Assembly (NCBI RefSeq): GCF_003337355.1
Contig: NZ_QPJW01000008.1
Coordinates: 124,001-188,000 of the forward strand
DNA length: 64,000 nt
Source: Fontibacillus phaseoli
Lineage (GTDB): Bacteria; Bacillota; Bacilli; Paenibacillales; Paenibacillaceae
Reading direction: 5' to 3'
In this document: positions 50,676 to 59,928 of the stretch, piece after piece
Layout of the letters: each line of letters begins with the position of its first letter
Position numbering within the stretch: the stretch's first letter is position 1
Position numbers and translations under genes: made by a program
Notes under the pieces: model-generated
The model's database searches: none
The model's input: the letters and a program-made list of their open reading frames with translations, nothing else
What the model was told of the DNA's origin: nothing

Positions 50676-51935
50676 CTAGAGGAGTTCCTTCCGCTTCTTG
50701 AGATACAGGTACAGAATCAGGCTGGCCAACGAGCAGATCACGGCGCAAAAGCCGATGAAAGAATAACCTGCCTGTAATCCCCGAAGCAATCCGATCTCCG
50801 AGCCTTGGCTCGTTATAAAGAGCAGCTTGATGCCGTCGGTGATGGCCCCGATCAAGTAATTACCGAGGACGCTGCCGACCCCTATCATCGTGACAATGAA
50901 GCTGATGGCGGTATCGCTATTTCCACGGTAGCGGTCGGCGATCAAGGCCATGACGGTCGGATAGACGGGTGCAATGCCGACGCCGGCAATGGCGAACAAG
51001 GCCGCACCCGGTTCCCCTGCAAGGATGGCCGCAAAGGTGCAGATCCCGGTAAATCCGGCAAATATAATCAGGGAAAGCGTATATCCGATCTTATCCGTAA
51101 TCGGCCCCGCGACAAGCCGGGCAAAGGTGAAACAGAGAAAGAATGCGGATAGCATTCCGGACGCCGTGCTAGTGTCCCAGCGGTAAGCTTTTTCCAGGAA
51201 ATTGACCAGCCAGCCTCCGACCGCCATTTCCGAGATGACTCCGAACGAAAGAATGGCCACCAGCAGCCAGATCACCGGATCGCGCATGAAGGATTTGACC
51301 GGGATTCGGTCTTCCTCCGCCACATTTTTAACGGGGAAGTGTCCAAGTAAGGCCGGGATCATCGGAATGAGCGACAGCAGCAGAATGACCAGGTACATAC
51401 CTCTCCAATCCAGCGTGTGGCCTTCGACGGTAAGTGTCATCAGTCCGGTGGCGAGCATGGGCGCGACGATGGAACTAAGTCCGTAGAAGAAATGGGCGAG
51501 ATTCATCATGGTCCCCATGTTTTTCACGAAGATCTGCGCCGCCAGCACCGCAAGGGCGATTTCCAGCATGCCGTTGCCGATGTACATAAGGAAATAGGAG
51601 CCGGACAAAGCCGGATACGTGCGGGAAAAGAACATCAATACTCCCGTAAGCGCCATAAGGCCGAAGGAGAGGGCGCTGACCCATTTGACGCCCCACTTTC
51701 GCACGAGAAAGGCGGTAAAAGAGCAGGCAAGCAAATAGCCGAGCGAATTCAGCGATAAGAGGGTTCCGATTTGCATCTCATCCAAATGAAAATCGGTCTG
51801 GATGCGCGGAATGGCGGGACCTTTCACATTTTCGGAAAATCCGAAGATAAAGAAACCGATAAAGACGGTGAGCATCGGGAAAAGAACCCGTATACTGCGT
51901 TTGGATTTAACCTGAACAGGCTGTAAATTTGCCAT
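50676..51935 (-). CDS. MFS transporter
   Basis: A 419-residue membrane protein with 12 predicted helices. Its start IRVLFPMLTVFIGFFIFGFSENVKGPAIPRIQTDFHLDEMQIGTLLSLNSLGYLLACSFTAFLVRKWGVKWVSALSFGLMALTG follows the FucP/YfkF-like MFS pattern with motif A (FLVRKWGVKW). A GPITDKIGYTLS segment is the duplicated motif in the second half. The substrate could be a sugar or a drug; no neighbour helps. A strong ribosome binding site is hard to see. Confidence 0.85.
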   Translation of the reverse strand: MANLQPVQVKSKRSIRVLFPMLTVFIGFFIFGFSENVKGPAIPRIQTDFHLDEMQIGTLLSLNSLGYLLACSFTAFLVRKWGVKWVSALSFGLMALTGVLMFFSRTYPALSGSYFLMYIGNGMLEIALAVLAAQIFVKNMGTMMNLAHFFYGLSSIVAPMLATGLMTLTVEGHTLDWRGMYLVILLLSLIPMIPALLGHFPVKNVAEEDRIPVKSFMRDPVIWLLVAILSFGVISEMAVGGWLVNFLEKAYRWDTSTASGMLSAFFLCFTFARLVAGPITDKIGYTLSLIIFAGFTGICTFAAILAGEPGAALFAIAGVGIAPVYPTVMALIADRYRGNSDTAISFIVTMIGVGSVLGNYLIGAITDGIKLLFITSQGSEIGLLRGLQAGYSFIGFCAVICSLASLILYLYLKKRKELL

Positions 51936-52069
51936 GTTGCCTCCATGAAGTAGGTGAATTTATGTCCGGAGCCTGGGGCTTCCGCCACAGGTGCCGAACA
52001 GGGAAAATCGTAACACAAACTCCAGGGAAGCGGCCATATAACTTTTATATTAAAATCATGCTCATAAGG

Positions 52070-52106
52070 AAAACCCCCTTCTCCGGTTGTCCGGTAAAGA
52101 GGGTTC
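52070..52106 (-). terminator. Terminator of the small coiled-coil gene
   Basis: On the minus strand AACCCTCTTTACCGG pairs with CCGGAGAAGGGGGTT, followed by TTTTCC, about 45 bp after the stop codon of the small gene at 52149. Confidence 0.7.
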
Positions 52107-52148
52107 CTGCCTGCTGGTTGCCGCGGGCGGTTAAGCCTGCTCGAACAT

Positions 52149-52331
52149 CTAGCGGTTAATATCGCACTTGTTCATAATGAACGAAATTTGATTCTCCAGC
52201 CGGTTGATGCGTTCCTGCGTTTCCTGATCCCCGGCGCCTTGTCCCCGCAATTCGGCAAGCTCCTGTTTGAGCTGATGGAGATCGTCTCCGGCACTTGCGC
52301 AGTCGTAGTCGCTTTCCAGATTGTCCAGCAT
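52149..52331 (-). CDS. Small acidic coiled-coil protein (60 residues)
   Basis: A short but credible gene: AAGGAGGACG precedes the ATG and a terminator follows. The protein is predicted to be one long helix with heptad-like spacing (LHQLKQELAELRGQG, then RINRLENQISFIM) and carries two Cys (YDCAS and NKCDI). I do not recognise the family. It lies between the MFS gene and the phn operon without obvious connection. Confidence 0.68.
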   Translation of the reverse strand: MLDNLESDYDCASAGDDLHQLKQELAELRGQGAGDQETQERINRLENQISFIMNKCDINR

Positions 52332-52410
52332 GGTCGTCCTCCTTGTTTGGCAGTTGTCCTTTCCCTATTATGGAGGATTATCCCGGAGTTATTCATCTCT
52401 TTGGACCGGA

Positions 52411-53214
52411 TTACACCAGCTTTTTACGAATAGCTCCCGAGATCAGGTCGATGACCGTGATCATGACGATAATGCCGAGCAGGATGATGCCGACGCGGTC
52501 CCAGTTGCGCGAACTGAGCGCGAAAATGAGCGGAGTGCCGATGCCGCCGGCTCCGATGACGCCGAGAATGGTGGCGGACCGGAGATTGATTTCAAACCGG
52601 TATAGCGTATAAGACATAAACCCGGGCAGCACTTGGGGCAGCACGGCGAACCGTAAAATCTGCAGCCGGGTCGCTCCGGCGGCGATCAGCGCTTCGGATG
52701 GTCCCGGGTCGATTTGCTCGACTTCATCGGCAAACAGCTTGCCAAGCATGCCGACGGAGTGAAGGCCGAGCGCCAGCACGCCGGCAAAAGATCCGGGACC
52801 GACCGCTTTGATGAACAGCAACGCCATCACGATTTCCGGGAAGGTCCGAATCAGGCTGAGCAGTATTTTTCCGGAGCCGGAGGTCAAACGGGAACGGCTC
52901 ATATTGGCTGCCGACCAGAACGCGAAGGGAAAGCACACAATCGTGGAGATCAGCGTTCCCAAAATGGAGATGGCCAGCGTATCAAGCAGTCCCCGCAGCA
53001 GATCTTCTCCGTCCGGCAAATAGACATAGTCCCAATCCGGCGAGAACAGGCCCGAAGCAATCGCCTTCGTCACTTGCCCGGCCGTCTCCTTGATCCCGCC
53101 GAAGGGAATGCCGACAAAGGCCCAAATGTAAACCGCGGCCAGCGCGATATAGATAAACCAGCGGAGCGGACTTTTTTTCGGCTTGGGTGCGATTTCGTTC
53201 CATGACTTTGTCAT
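52411..53214 (-). CDS. phnE: Phosphonate/phosphite ABC permease, second PhnE
   Basis: A 267-residue permease with six predicted helices. IRTFPEIVMALLFIKAVGPGSFAGVLALGLHSVGMLGKLFADEVEQIDPGPSEALIAAGATRLQILRFAVLPQVLPGFMSYTLYRFEINLRSATILGVIGAGGIG is the PhnE-family pattern including the ATPase contact loop. It overlaps the stop of the first permease by four bases (ATGA), so translation is coupled. Two PhnE paralogs form the heterodimeric channel. Confidence 0.92.
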   Translation of the reverse strand: MTKSWNEIAPKPKKSPLRWFIYIALAAVYIWAFVGIPFGGIKETAGQVTKAIASGLFSPDWDYVYLPDGEDLLRGLLDTLAISILGTLISTIVCFPFAFWSAANMSRSRLTSGSGKILLSLIRTFPEIVMALLFIKAVGPGSFAGVLALGLHSVGMLGKLFADEVEQIDPGPSEALIAAGATRLQILRFAVLPQVLPGFMSYTLYRFEINLRSATILGVIGAGGIGTPLIFALSSRNWDRVGIILLGIIVMITVIDLISGAIRKKLV

Positions 53215-54026
53215 AATAGTCTCTCCCGCAGTTTTGTGCTGATATAGTCGATGATCAAGACGACGGCAAGGGTGAACAAGATAATCATGGCCGTCTTGTC
53301 ATATTCAAAAAATCCGAGCGTCACTTCGTAATAGTGGCCGATGCCGCCTGCTCCTACGAGCCCAAGCACCGCCGCCGCCCGAACGTTGATTTCGAACGTG
53401 TACAAGGTGAACGAAGCGAAATGGGCCTGGATTTGCGGGACCACGCCATAAACAATAATCTGTACAAGATTTGCCCCGGCGGCGGTCATCGCTTCCAGCG
53501 GACCGGGGTCGATGGCTTCAAGGGCTTCGTAAGTAAGCTTGGCGATCAACCCTATCGAAAAGACGGACAAAGCGAAGATCCCCGGCAACGGACCGATCCC
53601 GAAGATGGCGACGAAAAGTGCGGCCAGCAGCAGGTCCGGAATCGTCCGGATCAGATTCAGCAGTAAGCGGACCGGATAATAGATCCATCTGCTCTTGATC
53701 AGATTGGCGGCGCAAAGAAGCGCCACCGGAATCGCGAAGAGCGCTCCGATCGTCGTGCCGACGAGAGCCATGCGGATCGTTTCCAGCATCGCTTCCAAAA
53801 TATTGTCGAGATAGGTCCATCTCGGCGGAAACATTTCGCGGAGCAGGTCGAGCATATTGGGAAAGCCCTGAACCAGTTCGCTCAGCGTGGAATCACTCTG
53901 CACGGCGCTTCCCCAAACCAGCAGCAGGATAAAAGCCGCGGTCAGATAGTGCTTTGTTTTGCCCGGCGCTTTGGGACGGATCGGCGAACGCCGTCCCTGT
54001 TGTTCCGCTTCCAGCTTAGCATTCAT
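53211..54026 (-). CDS. phnE: Phosphonate/phosphite ABC permease, first PhnE
   Basis: A 271-residue permease paralogous to the following gene, with [105 protein letters not shown] as the conserved core. Its start overlaps the phnC stop by four bases. The order phnC-phnE-phnE is standard for phosphonate or phosphite importers of Firmicutes. Confidence 0.92.
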   Translation of the reverse strand: MNAKLEAEQQGRRSPIRPKAPGKTKHYLTAAFILLLVWGSAVQSDSTLSELVQGFPNMLDLLREMFPPRWTYLDNILEAMLETIRMALVGTTIGALFAIPVALLCAANLIKSRWIYYPVRLLLNLIRTIPDLLLAALFVAIFGIGPLPGIFALSVFSIGLIAKLTYEALEAIDPGPLEAMTAAGANLVQIIVYGVVPQIQAHFASFTLYTFEINVRAAAVLGLVGAGGIGHYYEVTLGFFEYDKTAMIILFTLAVVLIIDYISTKLRERLL

Positions 54027-54796
54027 ACGGCGGCTTCCTCCAGCAGTTCTTCCTTGCCGAGCGGTCGTCCGTAAATCTCGGCAAATTTCTCGTCCGTAGC
54101 TTCCGACACCGGGCCGTCAAAGACGACTTCTCCGGCTCTGAGCCCGATAATCCGGGTAGCATACTGCCGGGCGAGATCAATGAAGTGCAGATTCACGATC
54201 GTCGTAATTCCGGATTCCAGATTGATCCGTTTCAAATCGTCCATGACTTGCTTGGTCGTCAGCGGATCCAGGGAAGCCACCGGCTCATCGGCCAATATGA
54301 TTTTGGCTTCCTGTGCCAGCACCCGGGCGATGGCTACCCGCTGCTGCTGCCCGCCGGACAACTCGTCGGCGCGGGAGTATGCCTTCTCGGCGATATTCAC
54401 CCGATCCAGCGCCTGGAAGGCCAGTTCCACATCCTGTTTTGGGAACCGGCCTACGACGGTGCGCAGGGTGGAGTGATAGCCGACCCGCCCGGCCAGCACG
54501 TTGCGGAGCACGGACGTGCGCTTCACGAGATTGAAGCTCTGGAAGATCATGCCGATATCCCGGCGGATCATGCGCAAATTTCTGCCTTTGGCTGCCGTAA
54601 TCGATTTGCCGCCGATGATGATTTCGCCTTCGGTAATGTCATGAAGCCGGTTCATCGACCGCAGAAGAGTCGACTTGCCGGCACCGGACAACCCGACGAT
54701 CGCCACGAATTCCCCTTGGCCGATTGTCAGATTGATATGGTTCAGTCCTTTGGTTCCATTAGCGTATGTCTTGGATACATTGCGGATTTCGATCAC
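54023..54796 (-). CDS. phnC: Phosphonate/phosphite ABC ATPase
   Basis: From GTG 54796 (AAAAGGA upstream) the protein has 257 residues, normal for PhnC. It shows Walker [18 protein letters not shown], the Q-loop [10 protein letters not shown], signature [17 protein letters not shown], Walker [12 protein letters not shown], and the switch His in NLHFIDLA. It energises uptake through the two PhnE proteins. The frame extends upstream to 54931, but that part is an intergenic MITE-like repeat. The repeat separates phnC from phnD by about 200 bp and may affect co-transcription. Confidence 0.93.
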   Translation of the reverse strand: MIEIRNVSKTYANGTKGLNHINLTIGQGEFVAIVGLSGAGKSTLLRSMNRLHDITEGEIIIGGKSITAAKGRNLRMIRRDIGMIFQSFNLVKRTSVLRNVLAGRVGYHSTLRTVVGRFPKQDVELAFQALDRVNIAEKAYSRADELSGGQQQRVAIARVLAQEAKIILADEPVASLDPLTTKQVMDDLKRINLESGITTIVNLHFIDLARQYATRIIGLRAGEVVFDGPVSEATDEKFAEIYGRPLGKEELLEEAAV

Positions 54797-54817
54797 GCGG
54801 CATTCATTCCTTTTCAG

Positions 54818-54937
54818 AGGTAGTTCAAAAAGTCGGATTTTGATCACGAAGTGACTCATGAAGTCTAGTCGACATCGAATCTTGAATTCAGACAGTCCTT
54901 CTCGGTGCCGAAAACCCGGCCCTTTGAACATCTACTC
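54818..54937. mobile_element. MITE-like element between phnD and phnC
   Basis: The left end AGGTAGTTCAAAAAGTCGG and the right end, read on the other strand as GAGTAGATGTTCAAAGGGCCGG, are imperfect terminal inverted repeats enclosing about 120 bp without a gene. A further left-end-like copy (TCCAAAAAGCCGGATTTTTGG) follows at about 54951-54971. From memory, very similar sequences recur in Paenibacillus intergenic regions; I could not check this. Confidence 0.6.
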
Positions 54938-54994
54938 TTGAAAGAGTCAGTCCAAAAAGCCGGATTTTTGGTCATTTTTTAAATTGCGGAAATA

Positions 54995-55993
54995 CTACTC
55001 GGTCTTTACCTTCTCGCCGTATTCACGGACGATATCGAAGAGGCTGTCTTCGGATTTAACATAACCTTCGTGCGTGTAAATTTCGGAAATGATCTTGTGG
55101 CCTTCTTCGTCCTTACCGATCTCGATGAAGGCGTTTTGCAGCTTCTCGATCCATTCTTGGCTCATGTCGGAACGGACGCTGATCGTATCGTTCGGAATTT
55201 TCTCCGTATAAGTCAGGACGCGCGTATCTTCAAACACGGTCGGGTAATCGTTCTTTACGATGTTCCGGGCATCCTGGAAAATCGCGGCGGCGTCAACATC
55301 GCCGTTCAGCACGGCAAGCACGCCTTGGTCATGCCCTTTTACCGTAATCGGTTCTACGTCCTTCAGCGGATCGATTCCCGCTTCCAGCAGCTTGCCTGCC
55401 GGCCATACATAACCCGCCGAGGAGGTAACGTTTTGATAAGCGATCTTTTTCCCTTTAAGGTCTTCGACTTTTTGAATCGGGGAATCTTTTTTGACGATAA
55501 TCATCGCTTTATAGAAGTCGACCAGTTCGTCGGTCGGTTCGCCGGTTTCGTCCTTAACGCCAAAACGTTGCGCTTGGAGGATTACTTCGGCGGCGCCTTT
55601 CTCTTTAGCGAGTACATAAGCGGTTGGAGGCAGGAAGCCTACGTCGACTTTTTTGGAAGCCATCGCTTCAACAATTACGTTGTAGTCGGTCGACACACTG
55701 ACTTCTACCGGAATGCCGATCTTGTCGGACAGCAGCTTCTCCAGCGGTTTGGCTTTGGCTTCGAGCGTATCCGCATTTTGGGAAGGAACGAATTGAACGG
55801 TCAATTTCTCCGGTGCATATCCGGTATCTTCGGAAGCCTTGTTGTTGCTGGCGTTCTCGGGTTTCGAGTTTTCCTGGCCGGCGTTAGCCGCCGCCTTGCC
55901 GCCGGTGTTCGATGCGGCTTCATTGGCACCGCAGCCGCTGATTACGGCGATGGATAAGAACAGGGGCATGATCAATTTTGTGATTTTTCTCAA
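54995..55993 (-). CDS. phnD: Phosphonate/phosphite-binding lipoprotein
   Basis: A 332-residue solute-binding protein. The signal peptide ends in lipobox ISGC, giving a membrane-anchored lipoprotein. The mature sequence LTVQFVPSQNADTLEAKAKPLEKLLSDKIGIPVEVSVSTDYNVIVEAMASKKVDVGFLPPTAYVLAKEKGAAEVILQAQRFG, then IAYQNVTSSAGYVWPAGKLLEAGIDP, is the PhnD/PtxB phosphate-phosphite-phosphonate binding family. It is the first gene of the phn operon and is divergent from the metallophosphatase gene. No C-P lyase or phosphite dehydrogenase gene is in the window, so the actual ligand is open. Confidence 0.93.
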   Translation of the reverse strand: MRKITKLIMPLFLSIAVISGCGANEAASNTGGKAAANAGQENSKPENASNNKASEDTGYAPEKLTVQFVPSQNADTLEAKAKPLEKLLSDKIGIPVEVSVSTDYNVIVEAMASKKVDVGFLPPTAYVLAKEKGAAEVILQAQRFGVKDETGEPTDELVDFYKAMIIVKKDSPIQKVEDLKGKKIAYQNVTSSAGYVWPAGKLLEAGIDPLKDVEPITVKGHDQGVLAVLNGDVDAAAIFQDARNIVKNDYPTVFEDTRVLTYTEKIPNDTISVRSDMSQEWIEKLQNAFIEIGKDEEGHKIISEIYTHEGYVKSEDSLFDIVREYGEKVKTE

Positions 55994-56175
55994 AGGGTAT
56001 GACCTCCACTTTTTTTTTATTGGATAATTCCAAGCCTTACTGTTCCACTATACGAAGCAACTATTAACGTGCCGTCAGCGGAATGAAAAATTTGTGTAAA
56101 GTCATGAAATTTAATATAAAGCTGCATGTCGAATGCTAGAATTTTAGAATAAAGCTTGGAGAAGGAGAGGCTGCT

Positions 56176-57759
56176 ATGGATTCTGGGCAAACAAAAACAA
56201 TTACGGTGCTGGCGACCAGCGATCTCCACGGACATCTTCATCCAACCGATTACCGGAGCCAAGGCGAGTGTGACCTCGGTTTTGGAAAGCTGGCGGCACT
56301 GATCCGCGAAGAGCGGAGGCACAGCCCCGAGTTGCTGTTGTTGGATAATGGGGATTTGATTCAGGGGTCTCCGCTGTCTTCTTTTGCGATAAAAAACAAA
56401 ACGGGGGTCCATCCCGCCATCGCTGCGCTCAACGAACTGGGCTATGATGCTGCCGTGCCGGGCAATCATGAATTCAATTACGGGTTCGGGATGCTGCGCA
56501 ATGTTATGAGGGATTCGGCGTTTCCCTGGTTATCGGCGGGAATAACGGCGCAGCGAAGCGGAGAGCCTGCTTTCGGCCGGCCGTATCTTATAAAAATGAT
56601 AGATGGGGTCAAAGTGGCGGTGTTGGGCTTGACGACGCACTACATTCCAAACTGGGAGAACCCCGCCCATATCCAGGGGTTGCAATTTCACGATGCTCTG
56701 GAGACGGCGAAAGCGTGGGTGCCCCGTATCCGGAAGGAAGAGGCGCCGGATGTGCTGGTCGTGTCCTATCACGGCGGATTTGAGGCGGATTTGCAGACCG
56801 GCGCTCCAAGCGAAAAACCGACCGGCGAGAATCAGGCCTATGCCATGTGTACGGAGGTAGCGGGCATCGATGTGCTAGTTACCGGGCACCAGCACCGGCT
56901 CCTGGCCGGGGAAGTGCATGGGGTGACGGTCGTTCAGTCCGGTTGCAACGGCCAGACGATGGGGAAAATCTCGATTGACCTCGTTTTGGAGCAAGGCCGC
57001 TGGGTCATCCGTGGTAAACGGGCTGAACTGCTGAAGCCCGATAGGCATGTGAAGCCTGACGCCGCCGTGTTGGGCCTGAGCCAGGAGTTGGAGGAACGGA
57101 CCCAGGCATGGCTGGACGAGCCGATCGGGCACAGCGAGGCCGGGATGACGTTAGCCAGCCCGTTAGCGTGCCGGATCGAAGAGCATCCCTTCATCGAATT
57201 CACCAACCGTGTACAGATGGAAAGCGCGGCGGTGTCGGTGTCCTGCACGGCTTTGCTCAGCGAAGCGTCGAAGGGCTTTGGCGAGACCATTACGCGTCGG
57301 GATGTGCTCACGAATTTTATGTATCCGAATACGCTGACCGTTCTGCGGCTGACCGGACGCGACATCCGGGCGGCTCTGGAACAGACGGCATGTTATTTCG
57401 TCATGGATGCCTATGGGAATCCCGCGGTCAACCCGGCGTATCTGGAACCTAAAGCCCAGCATTACAATTACGACATGTGGGAAGGCATTGAATATACGCT
57501 GAATATTGCCAGACCTCCCGGCTCCCGGGTCACCCGGCTGATGTATGACGGCGTGGAACTTTCCGATGAAACGGAACTGGATGTCGTTATGAACAGCTAC
57601 CGGGCCGGGGGTGGCGGGGATTATGCAATGTTTTGGGGCAAACCGATCATCCGGGAGATTTTGAGGGATACCGCCGAACTGGTCGAAGAGTATATTACGG
57701 AGCGGGGGAAAATTCCGGCCGAATGCAATCAGAACTGGATAGTAGTAGCAGAGCCGTAA
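56176..57759 (+). CDS. 5'-nucleotidase/cyclic phosphodiesterase-type metallophosphatase
   Basis: A 527-residue protein of the UshA/YfkN type. The N-terminal metallophosphoesterase domain shows TVLATSDLHGHLHP (metal Asp and His), LLLDNGDLIQGSPLS, AAVPGNHEFNYG, and VSYHGGFEAD with VLVTGHQHRLLAG. The C-terminal 5-nucleotidase domain spans about residues 320-500. There is no signal peptide, unlike most secreted relatives, so it probably acts in the cytoplasm. It would dephosphorylate nucleotides or cyclic nucleotides. It is divergent from phnD across 180 bp, suggesting shared response to phosphorus supply, by inference. Confidence 0.88.
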   Translation: MDSGQTKTITVLATSDLHGHLHPTDYRSQGECDLGFGKLAALIREERRHSPELLLLDNGDLIQGSPLSSFAIKNKTGVHPAIAALNELGYDAAVPGNHEFNYGFGMLRNVMRDSAFPWLSAGITAQRSGEPAFGRPYLIKMIDGVKVAVLGLTTHYIPNWENPAHIQGLQFHDALETAKAWVPRIRKEEAPDVLVVSYHGGFEADLQTGAPSEKPTGENQAYAMCTEVAGIDVLVTGHQHRLLAGEVHGVTVVQSGCNGQTMGKISIDLVLEQGRWVIRGKRAELLKPDRHVKPDAAVLGLSQELEERTQAWLDEPIGHSEAGMTLASPLACRIEEHPFIEFTNRVQMESAAVSVSCTALLSEASKGFGETITRRDVLTNFMYPNTLTVLRLTGRDIRAALEQTACYFVMDAYGNPAVNPAYLEPKAQHYNYDMWEGIEYTLNIARPPGSRVTRLMYDGVELSDETELDVVMNSYRAGGGGDYAMFWGKPIIREILRDTAELVEEYITERGKIPAECNQNWIVVAEP

Positions 57760-57831
57760 TTTGCGTTATCATTAGGATCTTCTCCGCCGATGGAAGGATA
57801 TGTTATCTTAAAGGGGGAGGAGGTCCTGTTT

Positions 57832-58776
57832 GTGATGATGCCTTTCACCGAGGGAAAAATTCATTATCCCGGCTATCGGCTGGGAATGTCCTATTGCCCT
57901 GAAGCCCCGCTATCCGGGGACGGGGACGAATTGTCCGGCTACCGGTTGGTTTTGGTTTTGGAAGGCGCGGGAATCATGCAGATCGGGGAGCTTGCGTATC
58001 CGGTCATGGGCTCGGCGATCTATTGTTTTCATGACCGTGAAACCGTAACGCTGCCGTCAAAGGCCCGGATTGCGGGGAAGGCCCTGTTTTTTCAGCCGGG
58101 GGTGCTTAATGAGCGGTTAAACGGTCTGCTTCCCGGCGGGGAGTCAGTCGGTCATGCCTGTGCAGAAAAAGAGATCGCCTCCACCGATGTACAGGATTTG
58201 TGGGTGCTGGAGCCGTTTTTGGATCGAGGCCAAGGCTACTATGGCGGCATTCCGCTCGATCCCTCCGTGGCAAGGCATGCGGATGAACTGCTGAAGGAGA
58301 TCGGCTATAATTTGCATTTCCAACCCGATGCCCATTGGCCTTGCCGCAGCCGTTCCTATCTGTTGGAGCTGTTGTTTTTGATCCGGCGCATCTATCAACA
58401 GACGACGTTTTCGCCGGCCATCATTCCTTCCGAGGTTCCGGAGTCGGTAAAGCCGGTGCTTGAATATTTGCATACGCACTATACCGAGAAAATCAGGCTG
58501 GAAGATCTGACCTCCAGGTTTCATGTGAACAAAACGACTTTGAATGAGCAGTTCAAAAAGTCTACCGGCTTGTCCCTGATCGCTTATCTGAACAAAATCC
58601 GGATGCAGATGGCCGATTCCATGCTGCGCAACACTACACTCCCTACTACAGAAATCATGGAGCGGATCGGGTTTGCCGACGATGCTCATTTCCTGCGGAA
58701 TTTCCGCAAATACTCCGGTTATTCCCCGGCGGAATTCCGAAACGCCTATTGCTGGATGTTGAATAAGAACAGTTGA
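57832..58776 (+). CDS. AraC-family transcriptional regulator
   Basis: From GTG 57832 (GGGGGAGGAGG upstream) the protein has 314 residues. An upstream ATG at 57790 is in frame but has no good ribosome binding site. Residues 1-130 look like an AraC-type cupin sensor domain, and residues 215-310 contain two helix-turn-helix motifs: KIRLEDLTSRFHVNKTTLNEQFKKSTGLSLIAYLNKIRMQMADSMLRNTTLPTTEIMERIGFADDAHFLRNFRKYSGYSPAEFR. It follows the phosphatase gene by about 70 bp and may be co-transcribed. Ligand and targets are unknown. Confidence 0.87.
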   Translation: MMMPFTEGKIHYPGYRLGMSYCPEAPLSGDGDELSGYRLVLVLEGAGIMQIGELAYPVMGSAIYCFHDRETVTLPSKARIAGKALFFQPGVLNERLNGLLPGGESVGHACAEKEIASTDVQDLWVLEPFLDRGQGYYGGIPLDPSVARHADELLKEIGYNLHFQPDAHWPCRSRSYLLELLFLIRRIYQQTTFSPAIIPSEVPESVKPVLEYLHTHYTEKIRLEDLTSRFHVNKTTLNEQFKKSTGLSLIAYLNKIRMQMADSMLRNTTLPTTEIMERIGFADDAHFLRNFRKYSGYSPAEFRNAYCWMLNKNS

Positions 58777-58796
58777 CGGACTTCCCCGTCCGTCAT

Positions 58797-58829
58797 GAGA
58801 GGCACCTCTAACAGAGGCGCCTTTTTTAC
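58797..58829 (+). terminator. Terminator of AraC-type gene
   Basis: AGGCACCTCT and AGAGGCGCCT form a stem around a three-base loop, followed by TTTTTT. A smaller GACGGACTTCCCCGTCCGTC hairpin precedes it. Confidence 0.87.
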
Positions 58830-58928
58830 TGCCGATTTGCAGGAAGACGCTGCGGATTAGCAATACACAGTATCTTCCGGGGTTGATAAGATTTTATCGA
58901 ACAGAAAAAAGAAAAGGGAGCTGGTCTC

Positions 58929-59831
58929 ATGAAATGTTTCAAAGTAATGCTATGCGCAGTGCTGCTCTTTCTTGTCGGGGGGCCGCAGATGGGTTTGGCG
59001 AAAGTGCAGAAAGATCGTGAATCCTCGGCGACCATGAGCGTTAATTTTTTCAGCGAGTCCCTGCAAAAGGAAATGCAAATGAGCGTTTATCTGCCTCCTC
59101 ACTACAATGCGCAGGATAAATACCCTGTTCTGTATGTGCTCCATTCCTACACGGTAAACGAAAGCCAGTGGTTCAATACCCTGAAGATTACCGAAACCGC
59201 GGACGATCTCATTTCCAGCGGAAAGATCGAGCCGATGATCATCGTCGCGCCGCGGATCAATAACAGCTTTGGGGTCAATTCCTCCGACGTGTCGGGGTAT
59301 TCGGCCGCAAGCGGCAAACCGGAAGATGCCGGGGTGTTGCATACGGGCAGGTATGAGGACTATATTGCAAAAGACGTCGTCGAATTCGTCGACACTCACT
59401 TTAATACGATAAAATCACGCCATGCCCGCTATCTGGGAGGGACCTCCATGGGCGGTTTTGCGGCGCTTCATATCGGGTTCAAACATCCGGAAGTATACGG
59501 CAAGGTAGGCGGACATTCGCCGGCGCTGTTCATCGGCGATATGTGGGAGCCGCTGGAGAAGTTGGTATTCCCGAACGCGGAGGCCAGAGCGAATAACGAT
59601 CCGCTTGCGCTTGCAGCCAGCCGGAAGTTGAATAAATTGAGCATTTATCTGGATTATGGCGATCAGGATGACTTTAAGGCCGCTAACGAAAAATTGGACG
59701 GCATCCTGAAGGGTGCGAAAACGAAATCTTATGAATTGCATGTCACCCCGGGCGGCCGCCATGATGATGCCTATTGGAGCAGTCAGTTGGAAAACTACTT
59801 GTTATTCTACGGGGGCTTCGACCGGGATTAA
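58929..59831 (+). CDS. Secreted esterase-D-like alpha/beta hydrolase
   Basis: A 300-residue exported protein (signal peptide residues 1-24). It has the putative-esterase pattern KEMQMSVYLPPHYNAQDKYPVLYVLHSYTVNESQWFN, the nucleophile elbow YLGGTSMGGFAALHIGFKHPEVYGKVGGHSPALF with Ser in TSMGG, and late Asp and His (YLDYGDQDDFKAA; VTPGGRHDDAYWSSQL). Members cleave acyl esters such as feruloyl, acetyl or mycolyl groups; the substrate here is unknown. AAAGGGAG precedes the ATG. It stands alone between two terminators. Confidence 0.87.
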   Translation: MKCFKVMLCAVLLFLVGGPQMGLAKVQKDRESSATMSVNFFSESLQKEMQMSVYLPPHYNAQDKYPVLYVLHSYTVNESQWFNTLKITETADDLISSGKIEPMIIVAPRINNSFGVNSSDVSGYSAASGKPEDAGVLHTGRYEDYIAKDVVEFVDTHFNTIKSRHARYLGGTSMGGFAALHIGFKHPEVYGKVGGHSPALFIGDMWEPLEKLVFPNAEARANNDPLALAASRKLNKLSIYLDYGDQDDFKAANEKLDGILKGAKTKSYELHVTPGGRHDDAYWSSQLENYLLFYGGFDRD

Positions 59832-59881
59832 GCATCAGGTTGTTGTAATTCCCTTAATACTCCGGCTAAAATGGAGTCAAG

Positions 59882-59912
59882 GCGCGCACGGATTTCCGTG
59901 CGCGCTTTATTA
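59882..59912 (+). terminator. Terminator of esterase gene
   Basis: GCGCGCACGGA and TCCGTGCGCGC form a perfect 11-bp stem around TT, followed by TTTATTAA, about 50 bp after the stop. Confidence 0.85.
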
Positions 59913-59928
59913 AGGGGGCACATGTAGG

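Noticed and set aside
54797..54931. N-terminal extension of phnC
   Set aside because: The extension is encoded by the MITE-like repeat. The family N-terminus and ribosome binding site fit GTG 54796.
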